Assembly: GCA_029237695.1 (NCBI GenBank)
Contig: CM055265.1
Span: 80,036,447-80,100,446 of the forward strand
Source of the DNA: Conchocele bisecta
Lineage: Eukaryota; Mollusca; Bivalvia; Lucinida; Thyasiridae
DNA: 64,000 nt
Reading direction: 5' to 3'
The notes beneath the pieces were generated by a model that saw only the letters and a list, made by a program, of their open reading frames with translations, did not search any database and had not been told where the DNA came from. This document shows, one piece after another, positions 11,110-21,995 of the stretch (its first letter is position 1; each line of letters opens with the position of its first letter). The position numbers and the translations under genes were made by a program.

Positions 11110-11420
11110 CTTGATGAATGGAGATGTTGGTCACAAGTTGTGGCTGCAGCTGCTACCTTGCTTTATGTCAACATGTTACTTCCGTTGAGTCAAAGGAATA
11201 CAAGTGATGAGGTCGATATAGAGCATTTGATAGCTGTATGCTGGTTGCATAAACTGCTAGTAACATGCAACAAGTGCACAATCAAAGTGATGAATGCACT
11301 GAAGTATGTAGACAATTTGAGATGCCCTGATTGCCAGATGTATGTAGCTACATTTGCCGTATACCAATATGTAACTTCCGCAGAATCAATGTAATGAAAA
11401 TCCTGAAGTCACTAGAACAT
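11110..11420. repeat. Unexpanded paralogue of the minisatellite locus
   Basis: GATGAATGGAGATGTTGGTC at 11,113 is a single copy of the 27-bp unit that occurs 18 times at 11,671. It is followed by the same flank (GTGGCTGCAGCTGCT-CCTTGCTTTATG). The similarity resumes at 12,131-12,630, so this is one arm of a local duplication. Confidence 0.7.
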
Positions 11421-11670
11421 TTGACTGTGACTCGAGAAATTGTGCTTATGAATAAAACAAGCAGTGTAGACTGTAGACCCAATCAGCCTGCGCATTCGCG
11501 CAGTTTGATCGCGGTCTGCACTGTTGGGCATGCAGTCAGTGAACCACCCATCATGCTTCCTACAAGGGAGAGGGATGGGTTGTGGCCTGGAGGTTAGAAC
11601 ACTGGACTTCAATACCAGAGGTTGTGTGTTCACTCCCCGCTCTAGGCATAATAAAATACATGACTGGACT

Positions 11671-12157
11671 GATGAATGGAGCTGCTGGTTACAAGTTGAT
11701 GAATGGAGCTGTTGGTTACAAGTTGATGAATGGAGCTGTTGGTTACAAGTTGATGAATGGAGCTGTTGGTTACAAGTTGATGAATGGAGCTGTTGGTTAC
11801 AAGTTGATGAATGGAGCTGCTGGTTACAAGTTGATGAATGGAGCTGTTGGTTACAAGTTGATGAATGGAGCTGCTGGTTACAAGTTGATGAATGGAGCTG
11901 TTGGTTACAAGTTGATGAATGGAGCTGCTGGTTACAAGTTGATGAATGGAGCTGTTGGTTACAAGTTGATGAATGGAGCTGTTGGTTACAAGTTGATGAA
12001 TGGAGCTGCTGGTTACAAGTTGATGAATGGAGCTGCTGGTTTACAAGTTGATGAATGGAGCTGCTGGTTACAAGTTGATGAATGGAGCTGTTGGTTACAA
12101 GTTGATGAATGGAGCTGTTGGTTACAAGTTGATGAATGGAGCTGTTGGTTGCAAGTT
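11671..12157. repeat. 27-bp minisatellite, 18 copies
   Basis: The unit GATGAATGGAGCTG(C/T)TGG plus TTACAAGTT repeats 18 times with one extra T near 12,042. A C/T variant in the unit gives the order C T T T T C T C T C T T C C C T T T. Two frames stay open across the array (MNGAVGYKL or VDEWSCWLQ units), but C/T changes alter residues freely and there is no domain. I treat it as non-coding. Confidence 0.95.
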
Positions 12158-12198
12158 GTGGCTGCAGCTGCTGCCTTGCTTTATGTCAACATGTAAGT

Positions 12199-12262
12199 CA
12201 GGGTTGCCACTGGTCAGGGAAAAGTCAAGGAATTTTGGTTGAGAATTTTAGTGGCAACCCTG
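12199..12262. mobile_element. 64-bp micro-MITE with 13-bp TIRs
   Basis: CAGGGTTGCCACT and AGTGGCAACCCTG are perfect inverted ends. The paralogous segment at about 11,165-11,185 lacks this piece (CAACATGTTACTTCC), giving an empty site. Flanking TAAGT and TAACT may be a decayed duplication. CAGGG ends suggest a hAT relation; this is inference only. Confidence 0.65.
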
Positions 12263-12293
12263 TAACTTCCATTGGGTCAAAGTAATGAAAGTA

Positions 12294-12508
12294 CAGTGGA
12301 ACCTCTCTAAACCGAACACCAAGAAAACACATGTGATCTTATTTTTGATGAGCTTCTTGGTCATTTATCTTGGATGATAGTGTCTGTTTGTGATCGCATA
12401 GAACACAACTATGGCTCAGAATGATCAAATAACTGATTTACAGTGATACCTCTCTAAGCCGAACACCCTGGGGACCTCCAGGGTGTCTGGTTTAGAGAGG
12501 TTTCACTG
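12294..12508. mobile_element. pogo-like MITE, TA-flanked, with internal 68-bp copy
   Basis: CAGTGGAACCTCTCTAAACC and GGTTTAGAGAGGTTTCACTG are inverted ends with TA at 12,292-12,293 and 12,509-12,510. A second start, TA-CAGTGATACCTCTC, at 12,439-12,441 forms a minimal palindrome with the same right end. A solo end lies at about 12,935-12,970 and another near 16,308-16,333. Confidence 0.8.
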
Positions 12509-12687
12509 TACTGAAGTCGCTGGAGCATTTGAGATGTTCTGGACTCTAGCTGTATGCTGGCTGCATAAACTGCTGGTAACAAGCACACACTCAAAGTGAT
12601 GAACGTACTGAAGTCGCTGGATCATTAGCGCTGTTCAGTTCTGTTTGAACTCACTATTGGGTTTACATTGGTTGTGTATGCATTTTC

Positions 12688-12898
12688 TTAACCCTTACTA
12701 CGCTGAATTAAATGCTGTCGTCTGCTGGAAATGTTTTATTTTCAATATTTCTCGACAAAAACCTGGTTTTGACAGCACATGAGAATCGTCTTCATGGGAG
12801 ACGATTCTCATGTGCTGTCAAAACCAGGTTTTTGTTAAGAATTAAAGCAAAAAAAAACAGCAGTAGGCAATTTCCGTCAACAGCGTAGGAAGGGTTAA
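12688..12898. mobile_element. piggyBac-like MITE family S, copy 3 (variant core)
   Basis: TTAA at 12,688-12,691 and 12,895-12,898 bounds CCCTTACTACGCTG and CAGCGTAGGAAGGG. The core hairpin TTTTGACAGCACATGAGAAT has the GAGACGATTC-type centre also found at 45,735-45,905, so it belongs to a subfamily. Confidence 0.85.
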
Positions 12899-13250
12899 AA
12901 GAATGTATACAGGAATTACTCCATCCAAGACACCCTGGAAGGCTGTTTGTTTAGAAAGGTTTCACTGTACCTGTTTGTTATCATTACAAAATATTTACTA
13001 GGTGCTAATGTATGTCATATGATGAGGAAGTATACAATGTGCCATACGAAAAAGGGGCAACTCTCATTGGGGATCAGTGTAGACCCAGATCAGGTACTAC
13101 TCCGCAGTTTGCTCAGGGTGATCATAATTATCTATTTTGAAATGAGTTAATTATACCCCCCGCAACGAGTTGTGGGGGGGGGTATACTGGAGTCAAGTTG
13201 TTCGTGCATCCGTCCGTCCGTCCGTCCGTCGTCCGTCCGTCCGGGCACAC

Positions 13251-13405
13251 ATTAGGGTACTTATGTGGCTAGCCCCACAGGGTTATGGACTTAGTAAAGG
13301 ATAGGGTTGGTTACAATTAGCCACCTAAAAAATCGTTTTATGTGGCTGAAAATCGTTTTATGTGGCTAATATTTAACATGTGATAAGCCACATAAGTATA
13401 GTAAT
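13251..13405. mobile_element. Small TIR element inside CCGT tract, copy 1
   Basis: ATTAGGGTACTTATGTGGCT at the left is inverted at the right as AGCCACATAAGTATAGTAAT. Between are repeats of ATCGTTTTATGTGGCT. A near-identical second copy follows after another CCGT run, so element plus microsatellite is duplicated in tandem. Confidence 0.75.
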
Positions 13406-13445
13406 GTAAGAACGTCCGTCCGTCCGTCCGTCCGTCCGGGCACAC

Positions 13446-13600
13446 ATTAGGGTACTTATGTGGCTAGCCCCACAGGGTTATGTACTTGTTAAAGGATAGG
13501 GTTGGTTACAATTAGCCACCTAAAAAATCGTTTTATGTGGCTAAAAATCATTTTATGTGGCTAATATTTAACATGTGATAAGCCACATAAGTACCCTAAT
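13446..13600. mobile_element. Small TIR element inside CCGT tract, copy 2
   Basis: Same as the preceding element, with a cleaner right end (AGCCACATAAGTACCCTAAT). A period of 195 bp separates the two copies. Confidence 0.75.
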
Positions 13601-14629
13601 GTAAGAACGTCCGTCCGTCCGTCCGTCCGTCCGTCCGTCCGTCACTAAACTTAACATCAGATAAATATTGTTATAACTTCTATTTCCTTCATCTAAAATG
13701 CTTAATATTTCACACATATGCATTCCTGTAAGGCTCTACTACCATGCTGTGCCAAATCCACGACCGTCCAACCCCCGCTGATCCCAAGGTCAAGGTCAAA
13801 TACTTAGTATGTTTACAAAACTTAACATCAGAGAAATATTGTTATAACTTCTACTTCCTTCATCTAAAATGCTTAATATTTCACACATGCATTCCTGTAA
13901 GGCTCTACTACCATGCTGTGCCAAATCCACGGCCGTCCAACCCCCGCTGATCCCAAGGTCAAGGTCAAATACTTAAGTCTCTTTACAAAACATAACATCA
14001 TAGAAATATGTTATAGCTTCTATTTCCTTCGTCTAAAATGCTTAATATTTCACACATGCATTCCTGTAAGGCTCGACTACGATGCTGTGCCAAATCCACG
14101 ATGTCCAACCCCCGCTGATCCCAAGGTCAAGGTCAAATACTTGGTCTCTTTACAAAACTTAACATCAGAGAAATAAGTTATAACTTCTATTTCCTTCTTT
14201 GAAAATTCTTAATATTTCACTCGAACATTCCTCTAGGGTTGTCCAACCCCCGCTGATCCTTATTTCCTTTGTCTAAAATGCTTAATATTTCACACATGCA
14301 TTCCTGTAAGGCTCTACTACCATTCTGTGACAAATCCCCGCTGATATCAAGGTCAAGGTCACATACTTAGTCTCTTTACAAAACTTAACATCAGAGAAAT
14401 CGGTTATAATTTCTATTTCCTCTTATCTGCTTCACATTTCACACACACATTGCTCCAATGGACCTCTACCACCCTGTGACAAATTCACGTTCGTGCCGCC
14501 CCCGCTAAGCTCAGAGTCAAGGTCACAAGCCCACACACTTGGAAATTATTTTACATATTTAGGGGTACCTGGGCCCACGCGGGGGGTATTTCGTAAGCCT
14601 CCTTACTGACCAATCTAGTTTCTTCCTGA

Positions 14630-15359
14630 GAATTTAATTACCAGTGGCAGAGCTTGTCCACGCAATAACTAGAGTTCTACTTGATGGACCGTACCCAAAT
14701 TTAGTATACACATTTACCATGCTTTCCGATGACTTATCTCCCCTTGGTGGCCATTTTAAATTTTCGCACACATATCCTTGTCCACGCAATAACTCAAGTT
14801 CTACTTGACCAATCATAACCAAATTTGGTATACATGTTTATCACTGCAAGACGAAGAAGCCTATTGATTTCAAATATATTTCCGATAACTTATCTCCCCT
14901 TGGCGGCCATTTGCAATGTTCACACTCTGTATCCTTGTCCACGCAATAACTCAAGTTCTACTAGACCGAACGTAACCAAATTCGGTATACATGATTATCA
15001 CGCAAGACGAAGAAGCCTATTGATTTTCAAAACTTTCCGATGATTTATCTCCCGTAGGCGGCCAGACTCTTTATCCTTGTCCACCAGATTCGGAAACATG
15101 TTTATCACGGCAAGGCGAAGAACTCTATTTATTTTCAAAAAATTATGAGGACTTACCTTGGCGGCCATTTATAATTTTGGCGCTCTGTACCCTTGTCCAC
15201 GTAATAACTCCAAGTTCTACTTGACGGATCGTAACCAGATTCGGTGTACATGTTTATCAAGGCAAGATGAAGAACTCTAATGATTTTCAGTGACTTATCT
15301 TCCCTTGTTGACTGACCTTGCCAATGGGCGTATATTGTGACATTCAGCACTCTTGTTAA
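14630..15359 (+). mobile_element. Helitron-like element remnant with about 145-bp tandem monomers
   Basis: Four to five degenerate monomers carry CCTTGTCCACGCAATAACTC, GGTATACATGTTTATCA and CTTATCTCCCCTTGGCGG. The array ends with GGGCGTATATTGTGACATTC and CACTCTTGTT, a 3' end of the CTCTTGTT type seen in H4, H8, H9 and H10. The 5' end is not visible; it may have been lost where H2 lies. Confidence 0.5.
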
Positions 15360-16785
15360 GGAATCAAATGCAAGGGAGCACTAGCGACCACAACATTTAT
15401 TTCCTTAAAAATCCAATGTGTGAACAATAACATACTTAGCCAGGTTTATAATGCAGTCTCCCATCCGAGTATTGATTTTCCATTTCCTATCATACTCCTT
15501 ATTTAGGTTAAATATTGCAATATGTGAAATAAGTGGAGCGCGACACTGGCCAGCGATTGGCCTAAAAAGTAGGATGAATAACTAAATATTTTATAGAAAT
15601 CCCTCCATGCCCCCGGAGGGTTATACTACATTAACAAACAAGATCCTTACCAGGCTGATCGGGATTATCCTGGTGATAACCTCATCAAGTCTGTTTTCAT
15701 CGTGACACGTCAGACCTTCTTGAGACCAGAACTGAGGAATACGATTTCATTCTGACAGAAAATAATGTGTAAAATATAGCTTTCTCTCAAGTTCTGCTTT
15801 CTCTGTCACATATACTGGATGATTTATAGTTTTCTTAAATCCCTCCAATTTCTCCCACTTTTGTTTTTTTTCTCAATTATATATGAGCCAACCATGATAT
15901 ATCACTTGTTTGTTGGAAATTATTTCGAAATCTCAAAGTGGTAAAAATATGCAACAAATTACCTCGACGGGCGTATATTGTGATTTTTGGCACTATTGTT
16001 TTTATTAGAAAACGAGGCTTTTATTGGTTTAAAAATAATATGTTTAAACCAACAAAAAAATGTTGTTTTTCTAATTAAAATGTTTAAACCATCGTTGCGA
16101 AGGTAATTCTTGCACTTACTCTGGTACGGGAGTAATTGCAAGAGTTACCGTTCGCAACTTGGGGTTTGTCCTATTTTTGAGCTCTTCGAAATTCACTTTC
16201 CTGTGTTTTACGGCATTTAAATTCAGACTCCAACTGGTGGTAAACTGTGATCTATGTAAACTCCGTTGCTGAACGGGGTTGATTGCAACCCCGGAACCCC
16301 CCCCTCCTTTGGGTTTAGAGAGGTTCGACTGTATATCCTACCTTGCATCAGGAACAAGATCATTCCAAACAAAGCTCAGGTATAGCCACGTTTTCCTACA
16401 ATATAAACTCCAGTTTAGTACAGTAATGTTTGCCCATTAAAGACATTTGTTTTCATTATCTAATAACGTGGCATGATAAAGTAGCTATACATCATTTAGA
16501 ATGTAGATGTGCCTAGCTGACTTGCCTAAATGATTGACTGTTATCTCCCCTTATTGTGAGGCGTCATGTGTCGGCTAATGGGACTCGACACAAATTACTG
16601 TCTCTGTGTTTGGCAATCTTTGTAGACATAATAAGCCTGGACTGTCGTATCAGGGTCTATGCTATTTGCAAGTTGATTGAGTCGTGGCATATTGGTCAGT
16701 GCATACTGGCTGACTGACAAATGGGACCATTTGCCAACTGCGAAAAGTATAGCCTCAAAATCAGTATATTTATCCATGCAGTCTT
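15360..16785. other. Gene-free stretch with element scraps
   Basis: It contains a second GGGCGTATATTGTGA end at 15,969, a small inverted repeat (TTGGTTTAAA...TTTAAACCAA) at 16,023-16,060, and a TACGGGAGTAATTGCAAGAG fragment related to the 7,431-8,307 element. A solo pogo-type end (GGTTTAGAGAGGTTCGACTG) lies near 16,310. No gene is supported. Confidence 0.5.
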
Positions 16786-16828
16786 AACCCTTACAATGCA
16801 GAAAACGTCAATTATCGTCTGCTGTTGT
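16785..16828. mobile_element. piggyBac-like MITE family S, left end only
   Basis: TTAACCCTTACAATGCAG and ATCGTCTGCTGTTGTT match the left end of family S. The Helitron-like element H3 cuts it at 16,829. No right half is found nearby. Confidence 0.7.
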
Positions 16829-16830
16829 TA

Positions 16831-16865
<35 letters not shown>

Positions 16866-17700
16866 ACCCCCCCCCCCCCCCCCCCCCCCGCCATCGAATA
16901 GTGAGGGGGGCATATAGTGTTACCGGCGTCACAAAACTTTAACACTCGGGTAAATGGCTTATAATTTCTTATAGTTTCCTTGCTCGGATCTGCTTCACAT
17001 TTCACACACACATTGCTCCAATGGTCCTCTACTGCCCTGTGACAAATCCACATTCGTCCCGCCCCCGATAAGCCCAGGGTCAAGGTCACAGACTTGGTGC
17101 GTTCGAAACAACGCTCGGGTAAATGGCTTATAATTTCTGTGTCCTTGCTCGAATCTGCTTCACATTTCACACACGCATTGCTCCAATGGTCCTCTACCAC
17201 CCTGTGACAAATCCACATTCGTCCCGCCCCCGCCAATTCCAGGGTCAAGGTCACATACTTTGTGTGTTTGAAACCTTAACGCTCGCTTAAATGGCTTATA
17301 ATTTCTGTTTCCTTGTTCGGATCTGCTTCACATTTCACACATGCATTGCTCCTATGTCCTCTACCGCCCTGTGACAAATCCACATTCGTCCCACCCCCCG
17401 CCAAACCCAGGGTCAAGGTGACAGACTTGGTGCGTTCGAAACCTTAACGTTCGGGTAAATGGCTTATAATTTCTGTTTCCTTGCTCGGATCTGCTTCACA
17501 TTTCACACACGCATTTCTTCAATGGTCCTCTACCGCCCTGTGACAAATCCACATTCATCCCGCCCACGCTAAGCCCTGGGTCAAGCACACAGGTGCATTC
17601 GAAACCTTAACGCTCGGGTAAACGGCTTATAATCAAATATGCCTCGTTTTCTTTGGTTGCCAGCGGGGGCATTCGTGTGCCGACAGGCCACATTTCTAGT
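16829..17700 (+). mobile_element. Helitron-like element H3 with about 168-bp tandem monomers
   Basis: The 5' end has TATGCCCC in a long C-run, then GAGGGGGGCATATAGTGTTA. About four monomers follow with ATGGCTTATAATTTCTGT, CTGCTTCACATTTCACAC and AGGGTCAAGGTCACA. The 3' part is TATGCCTCGTTTTCTTTGG and a GGGGGCATTCGTGTGCCGAC segment ending CATTTCTAGT (17,696-17,700). The same 3' module closes the H5/H6 composite at 20,681. Confidence 0.65.
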
Positions 17701-19438
17701 AACATCTGTTTCCTTTTATGGAACGCCTTGATATTTCATACATGCATTCCTCAGATGACCCTCTATCATGCTGTAGCAAATCCATGACCCACCACCCAAC
17801 CCTTACCCCAGGGTCAACTTAGCATGTTAATAAACTTAACGTTGGGGTAAATGTTGTGTAACTTCTGTTTCTTTACAAGGAACCCTTTGATATTTCATAC
17901 ATGCATTCATCTGATGATCCTCTATTGTGCTACAACAAATCAATGACCCCTCACCCCTTTCCTCAAGATCAACATCATAAACTTAACGTTGGAGTAAATG
18001 TCTTTTTACAACTTCTGTTTCTTTACAGGGAACGCCTTGATATTTCATACATGCATTCATCTGATGATACTCTATCATGCTATAGCAAATCAATGACCCA
18101 CGCCCAACCCCTTTCCCCAAGGTCAAGATCACAAACTTAGCACATTCATAAACTTAATGTTGGGGTAAATGTCTTATAACATCTGTTTCCTTTCATGGAA
18201 CGCCTTGATATTTCATACATACATTCATCTGATGATACTCTATCGTGCTATAGCAAATCCATGACCCACCGCCCACCCCTTACCACAGGGTCAAGGTCAC
18301 AAACTTAGCACATTCATAAACTTAACGTTGGGGTAAATGTCTTATAACATCTGTTTCCTTTCATGGAACGCCTTTATATTTCATACATGCATTCCTCAGA
18401 TGACCCTCTATCATGCTGTAGCAAATCCACAACCCACCACTCAACCCTTACCCCAAGGTCAAGGTCACAAACTTAGCATGTTCATCAACTTAACGTTGGG
18501 GTAAATGTTGTGTAACTTCTGTTTCTTTACAGGGAACGCTTTGATATTTCATACATGCATTCATCTGATGACCCTCTATTGTGCTACAACAAATTAATGA
18601 CCCCCCACCCCTTTCCTCAAGATCAACATCATAAACTTAACGTTGGAGTAAATGTCTTTTTATAACTTCTGTTTCTTTACAGGGAACGCCTTGATATTTC
18701 ATACATGCATTCATCTGATGATACTCTATCGTGCTATAGCAAATCAATGACCCACCCCCAACCCCTTTCCCCAAGGTCAAGATCACAAACTTAGCACATT
18801 CATAAACTTAATGTTGGGGTAAATGTCTTATAACATCTATTTCCTTTCATGGAACGCCTTGATATTTCATACATACATTCATTTGATGATACTCTATCGT
18901 GCTATAGCAAATCCATGACCCACCGCCCACCCCTTACCACAGGGTCAAGGTCACAAACTTAGCACATTCATAAACTTAACGTTGGGGTAAATGTCTTATA
19001 ACATCTGTTTCCTTTCATGGAACGCCTTGATATTTCATACATGCATTCCTCAGATGACCCTCTATCATGCTGTAGCAAATCCACAACCCACCACTCAACC
19101 CTTACCCCAAGGTCAAGGTCACAAACTTAGCATGTTCATCAACTTAACGTTGGGGTAAATGTTGTGTAACTTCTGTGTCTTTACAAGGAACGCTTTGATA
19201 TTTCATACATGCATTCATCTGATGATCCTCTATTGTGCTACAGCAAATACATGACCCACCCCTCCACCCCTTTTCCCAAGGTCAAGGTCACAAACTTAGC
19301 ACATTCATACATGCATTCCTCATGTGAATAGCTATCATGCTGTAGAAAATCACCAACTTAGTGCGTTCATAAACATAACGTTGGGTTAAATTTTGTTTTA
19401 CTTTGTTTTCAGGGAGCGCATTAATATTTATGCCCCCG
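17701..19438 (+). repeat. Tandem array of about 165-bp monomers in a 655-bp higher-order repeat (H4 core)
   Basis: About ten monomers share ATATTTCATACATGCATTC, AACTTAACGTTGGGGTAAAT and AAGGTCAAGGTCACAAACTT. Four successive monomer types recur with a period near 655 bp. For example, the shortened monomer with CTTTCCTCAAGATCAACATC occurs at about 17,950 and again at about 18,610. The array resumes at 20,682 after an insertion that splits ATATTT from TCATAC. Confidence 0.85.
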
Positions 19439-20535
19439 CTACCGAAAGGTACGGGGGCATATAGTGTTACCGGCGTCCGTCCGTACGTCCGTCCGTCCGT
19501 ACGTCCCGATATTATATTCTTTACTAACTTATACATGGTTTCACATATTATGTCAATATTTATACACATGATACATATGAACATCCCTTACACACTCCAC
19601 CCCCCAGTACTTCGACCTTGACCTTTGGCCTTGACCTTTTCCACTTTAAATGTTTGCTTGGCACTTTGGGACAAATCTACGTGCACGTTTCTCAATCCTA
19701 CACTAACTTCTCAATACTTTTGCCAATCGCTTAAATATTTATACACATGATACATACGAACATGCCCTACACACTCCACCACCCAGTACTTTGACCTTGA
19801 CCTTTGACCTTCACCTTTTCTACTTTAAATGTTTACTTACCACTTTGGGACAAATGTACGTGCACGTTTCTCAATCCTACAATAACTTCTCAATACTTTT
19901 GCCAATCCCTTAAATATTTATACACATGATACATATGAACATGCCCTACACACTCCACCACCCAGTACTTCGACCTTGACCTTTGACCTTCACCTTTTCT
20001 ACTTTAAATGTTTACTTAGCACTTTGGGACAAATCTACGTGCACGTTTCTCAATCCTACAATAACTTCTCAATCCTTTTGCCAATCGCTTAAATATTTAT
20101 ACACATGATACATATGAACATGCCCTACACACTCCACCACCCAGTACTTCGACCTTGACCTTTGACCTTCACCTTTTCTACTTTAAATGTTTACTTAGCA
20201 CTTTGGGACAAATCTACGTGCACGTTTCTCAATCCTACAATAACTTCTCAATACTTTTGCCAATCCCTTAAATATTTATACACATGATACATATGAACAT
20301 GCCCTACACACTCCACCACCCAGTACTTCGACCTTGACCTTTGACCTTCACCTTTTCTACTTTAAATGTTTACTTAGCACTTTGGGACAAATCTACGTGC
20401 ACGTTTCTCAATCCTACAATAACTTCTCAATCCTTTTGCCAATCGCTTAAATATTTACACACATGATACATATGAACATGCCCTACACATTCCACCACCC
20501 AGTACTTCGACCTTGACCTTTGATCTTCACCTTTT
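19439..20535 (+). mobile_element. Helitron-like element H5 5' part with 179-bp tandem array
   Basis: A 5' hairpin (TATGCCCCCGCTACCG with CGGGGGCATA) and CCGT/ACGT tract lead into about five monomers of 179 bp. Each carries TTGACCTTTGACCTTCACC (a direct repeat of AGGTCA spaced by one base on the other strand). Monomers alternate between TACTTTTGCCAATCCC and TCCTTTTGCCAATCGC variants, giving a dimeric period of 358 bp. H5 has no 3' end of its own before H6 begins. Confidence 0.65.
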
Positions 20536-20681
20536 TATGCCCCCGCAACTGAATGGTGAGTGGGGCATATAGTGTTACCGGCGTCCGTCCGTACTCGGGT
20601 AAATGGCTTGTAATCAAATATGCCTCGTTTTCTTTGGCTGCCAGCGGGGGCATTCGTGTGCCGACAGGCCACATTTCTAGT
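20536..20681 (+). mobile_element. Minimal Helitron-like element H6
   Basis: It consists almost only of termini: hairpin TATGCCCCCGCAACTG...GTGGGGCATA, a short CCGT tract, then the 3' module TATGCCTCGTTTTC to CATTTCTAGT. It shares the 3' module with H3. It sits at the end of the H5 array, and its CTAGT is the only 3' end for both. Confidence 0.6.
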
Positions 20682-20889
20682 TCATACATGCATTCATCTT
20701 AATATGCTATATTATGCTATAGCAAACCCACGACCCACCTTGCACCACTGACCCCAATGTCAAGGTCCACTGCACGCCCCTTAACCCAAGGTCAAGTTAT
20801 ATAATATTCATGTTTTTTTATGCAACTGTGCCAAGTTTGAGTGAAGGCTGCTTACAGGCGAGCTTCGTTGTCTTCTGACAACTCTTGTT
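20682..20889 (+). mobile_element. 3' remainder of Helitron-like element H4
   Basis: TCATACATGCATTCATCTTA continues the H4 monomer interrupted at 19,438. The sequence ends with a hairpin (GTTGTCTTCTGACAAC) and TCTTGTT (20,883-20,889). The 5' end of H4 is not visible beyond H3. Confidence 0.55.
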
Positions 20890-20933
20890 AAACTATTTAT
20901 AGCCCACAAGTTTCCCAGCATGCAAAGAGTTAA
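20890..20933. mobile_element. Right end of piggyBac-like MITE family T
   Basis: TTTATAGCCCACAAGTTTCC and CAGCATGCAAAGAG-TTAA equal the right ends of the complete family T copies at 31,371 and 42,058. The left half is absent. Confidence 0.75.
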
Positions 20934-21446
20934 TATATGTAAACTGTATCCGTTACATTGTTTTCTAATGACCGTGCAGCATTTCATCTCATCTACCGGT
21001 AATTGCCCACTAATTTCACCCAAAGTCATTACTCCTTCTGTCATTGGTGACAGTTTTTGACAATATTAATATTTTTTGTTGTGTGGTATAATTTTTCATG
21101 CCAATATGACATTCATGAATTGCCTATTATGGAAACATATAGTCTAGAAATGACACATATTTGTGACATTTCTGTTGAATATTATATACAAATGTGTAAT
21201 GTGAAATACATTTACAACACTGGAATAGATAAACAATATTTATTGCATAAAATGGGCTTTTGCCATATATTAACTGGTGTATTAACCCATTACCTGCAGA
21301 ATACACCTTTACAGGTATGAATTTTTTTAATATTTTATTTTTTATTGCTTCGTCAGATACGGTTATGTCAGTGTCCGATGTGATGTATGTCCGGTACCTC
21401 TGTAACGGCAACTGTAATGCGTGGCGAACGCGTTTAGGTATTTCTT

Positions 21447-21587
21447 TTATTACAATCTTCAAATTGCTTTCATTGGAAGCAATGTGAAGGGTAAAATTTA
21501 TGATGTGATTCATCCTTTACGGTTCCCTATTTTGCACCTGGTCTGGCCCTCCGGTATTCGGAAAGTGTATCCGAGAGTTGTGCCGCT
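21447..21587. repeat. Left arm of a long interrupted inverted repeat
   Basis: Blocks CAAATTGCTTTCATTGGAAG, GATTCATCCTTTACGGTTCC and TTTTGCACCTGGTCTGGCCC recur in inverse at 25,560-25,700. The next block inward (23,086-23,150) is likewise inverted at 25,388-25,516. The arm is interrupted here by family S copy 5 and by H8. Confidence 0.6.
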
Positions 21588-21963
21588 TAACCCTTACAGT
21601 GCTGAATTAAAATTTGTCGTCTGCTGTTTATTTTTATGCCACCGGGTTTCGAAGAAACGGGTGGCATATAGTGTTTGGACCGTCCGTCTGTCCGTCCATC
21701 CGTCCGTCCGTCCGTCACACTTTTCGGTTAACCAATTTGTCACAGTTTCTCAAATATGCTGCAGGTGGCATCCGCGTTCGACAGACGCATTTCTTGTTTA
21801 TTTTCCATTTTACTTATCAAAAACATGGTTTGATAGCACTTTACAATCATTTCCAATGGAAATGATTCTAAAATGCTGCCAAACCATGTTTTTATTTAGA
21901 GAAAATACAAAAGAAATTTCAACAGCAGACAACAGTTTTCGGTTCCCACCTTCTAAGGGTTAA
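21587..21963. mobile_element. piggyBac-like MITE family S, copy 5, split by H7
   Basis: TTAA flanks (21,587-21,590 and 21,960-21,963) bound CCCTTACAGTGCTG and TTCTAAGGG. The core hairpin GCACTTTACAATCATTTCC and its complement are intact. The left tail is interrupted at the TTTATTTT stretch by H7. Confidence 0.8.
21635..21798 (+). mobile_element. Minimal Helitron-like element H7
   Basis: A 5' hairpin (ATGCCACCGGGTTTCG with CGGGTGGCAT), a CCGT tract, and a 3' hairpin (GCGTTCGACAGACGC) followed by ATTTCTTGTT, all within about 164 bp. It interrupts the T-rich left tail of a family S MITE without evident target duplication. Confidence 0.6.
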
Positions 21964-21995
21964 TATGGTATGGGTTAAGTGTTCTGGTGTGTTTT

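Larger units (their letters stand above)
13151..14619 (+). mobile_element. Helitron-like element H2 with tandem monomers
   Basis: Same family as H1. A 5' hairpin (TTATACCCCCCGCAACGAG with its complement) is followed by a CCGT run and, from 13,640, about five tandem monomers of some 168 bp. These contain CATTCCTGTAAGGCTCTAC and CAAGGTCAAGGTCA. The 3' end is a GTAAGCCTCCTTAC hairpin, then CCAATCTAGT (CTAG 14,615-14,618). Two small palindromic MITEs sit in the CCGT tract. No coding motifs. Confidence 0.7.

Noticed and set aside
11524..12196. Two long open frames (VDEWSCWLQ and MNGAVGYKL repeats)
   Set aside because: 27 is a multiple of three, so a stop-free unit stays open. Variants change residues freely, one extra T breaks the frame, and no start context or domain is seen.
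17701..20535. Regular repeats reminiscent of a CRISPR array
   Set aside because: The monomers are 165-179 bp with no unique spacers, within eukaryotic Helitron-like elements.
21127..21513. 128-codon minus-strand frame in AT-rich DNA
   Set aside because: It overlaps the arm of an inverted repeat, has no recognisable domain, and its relative at 25.6 kb does not keep the frame.
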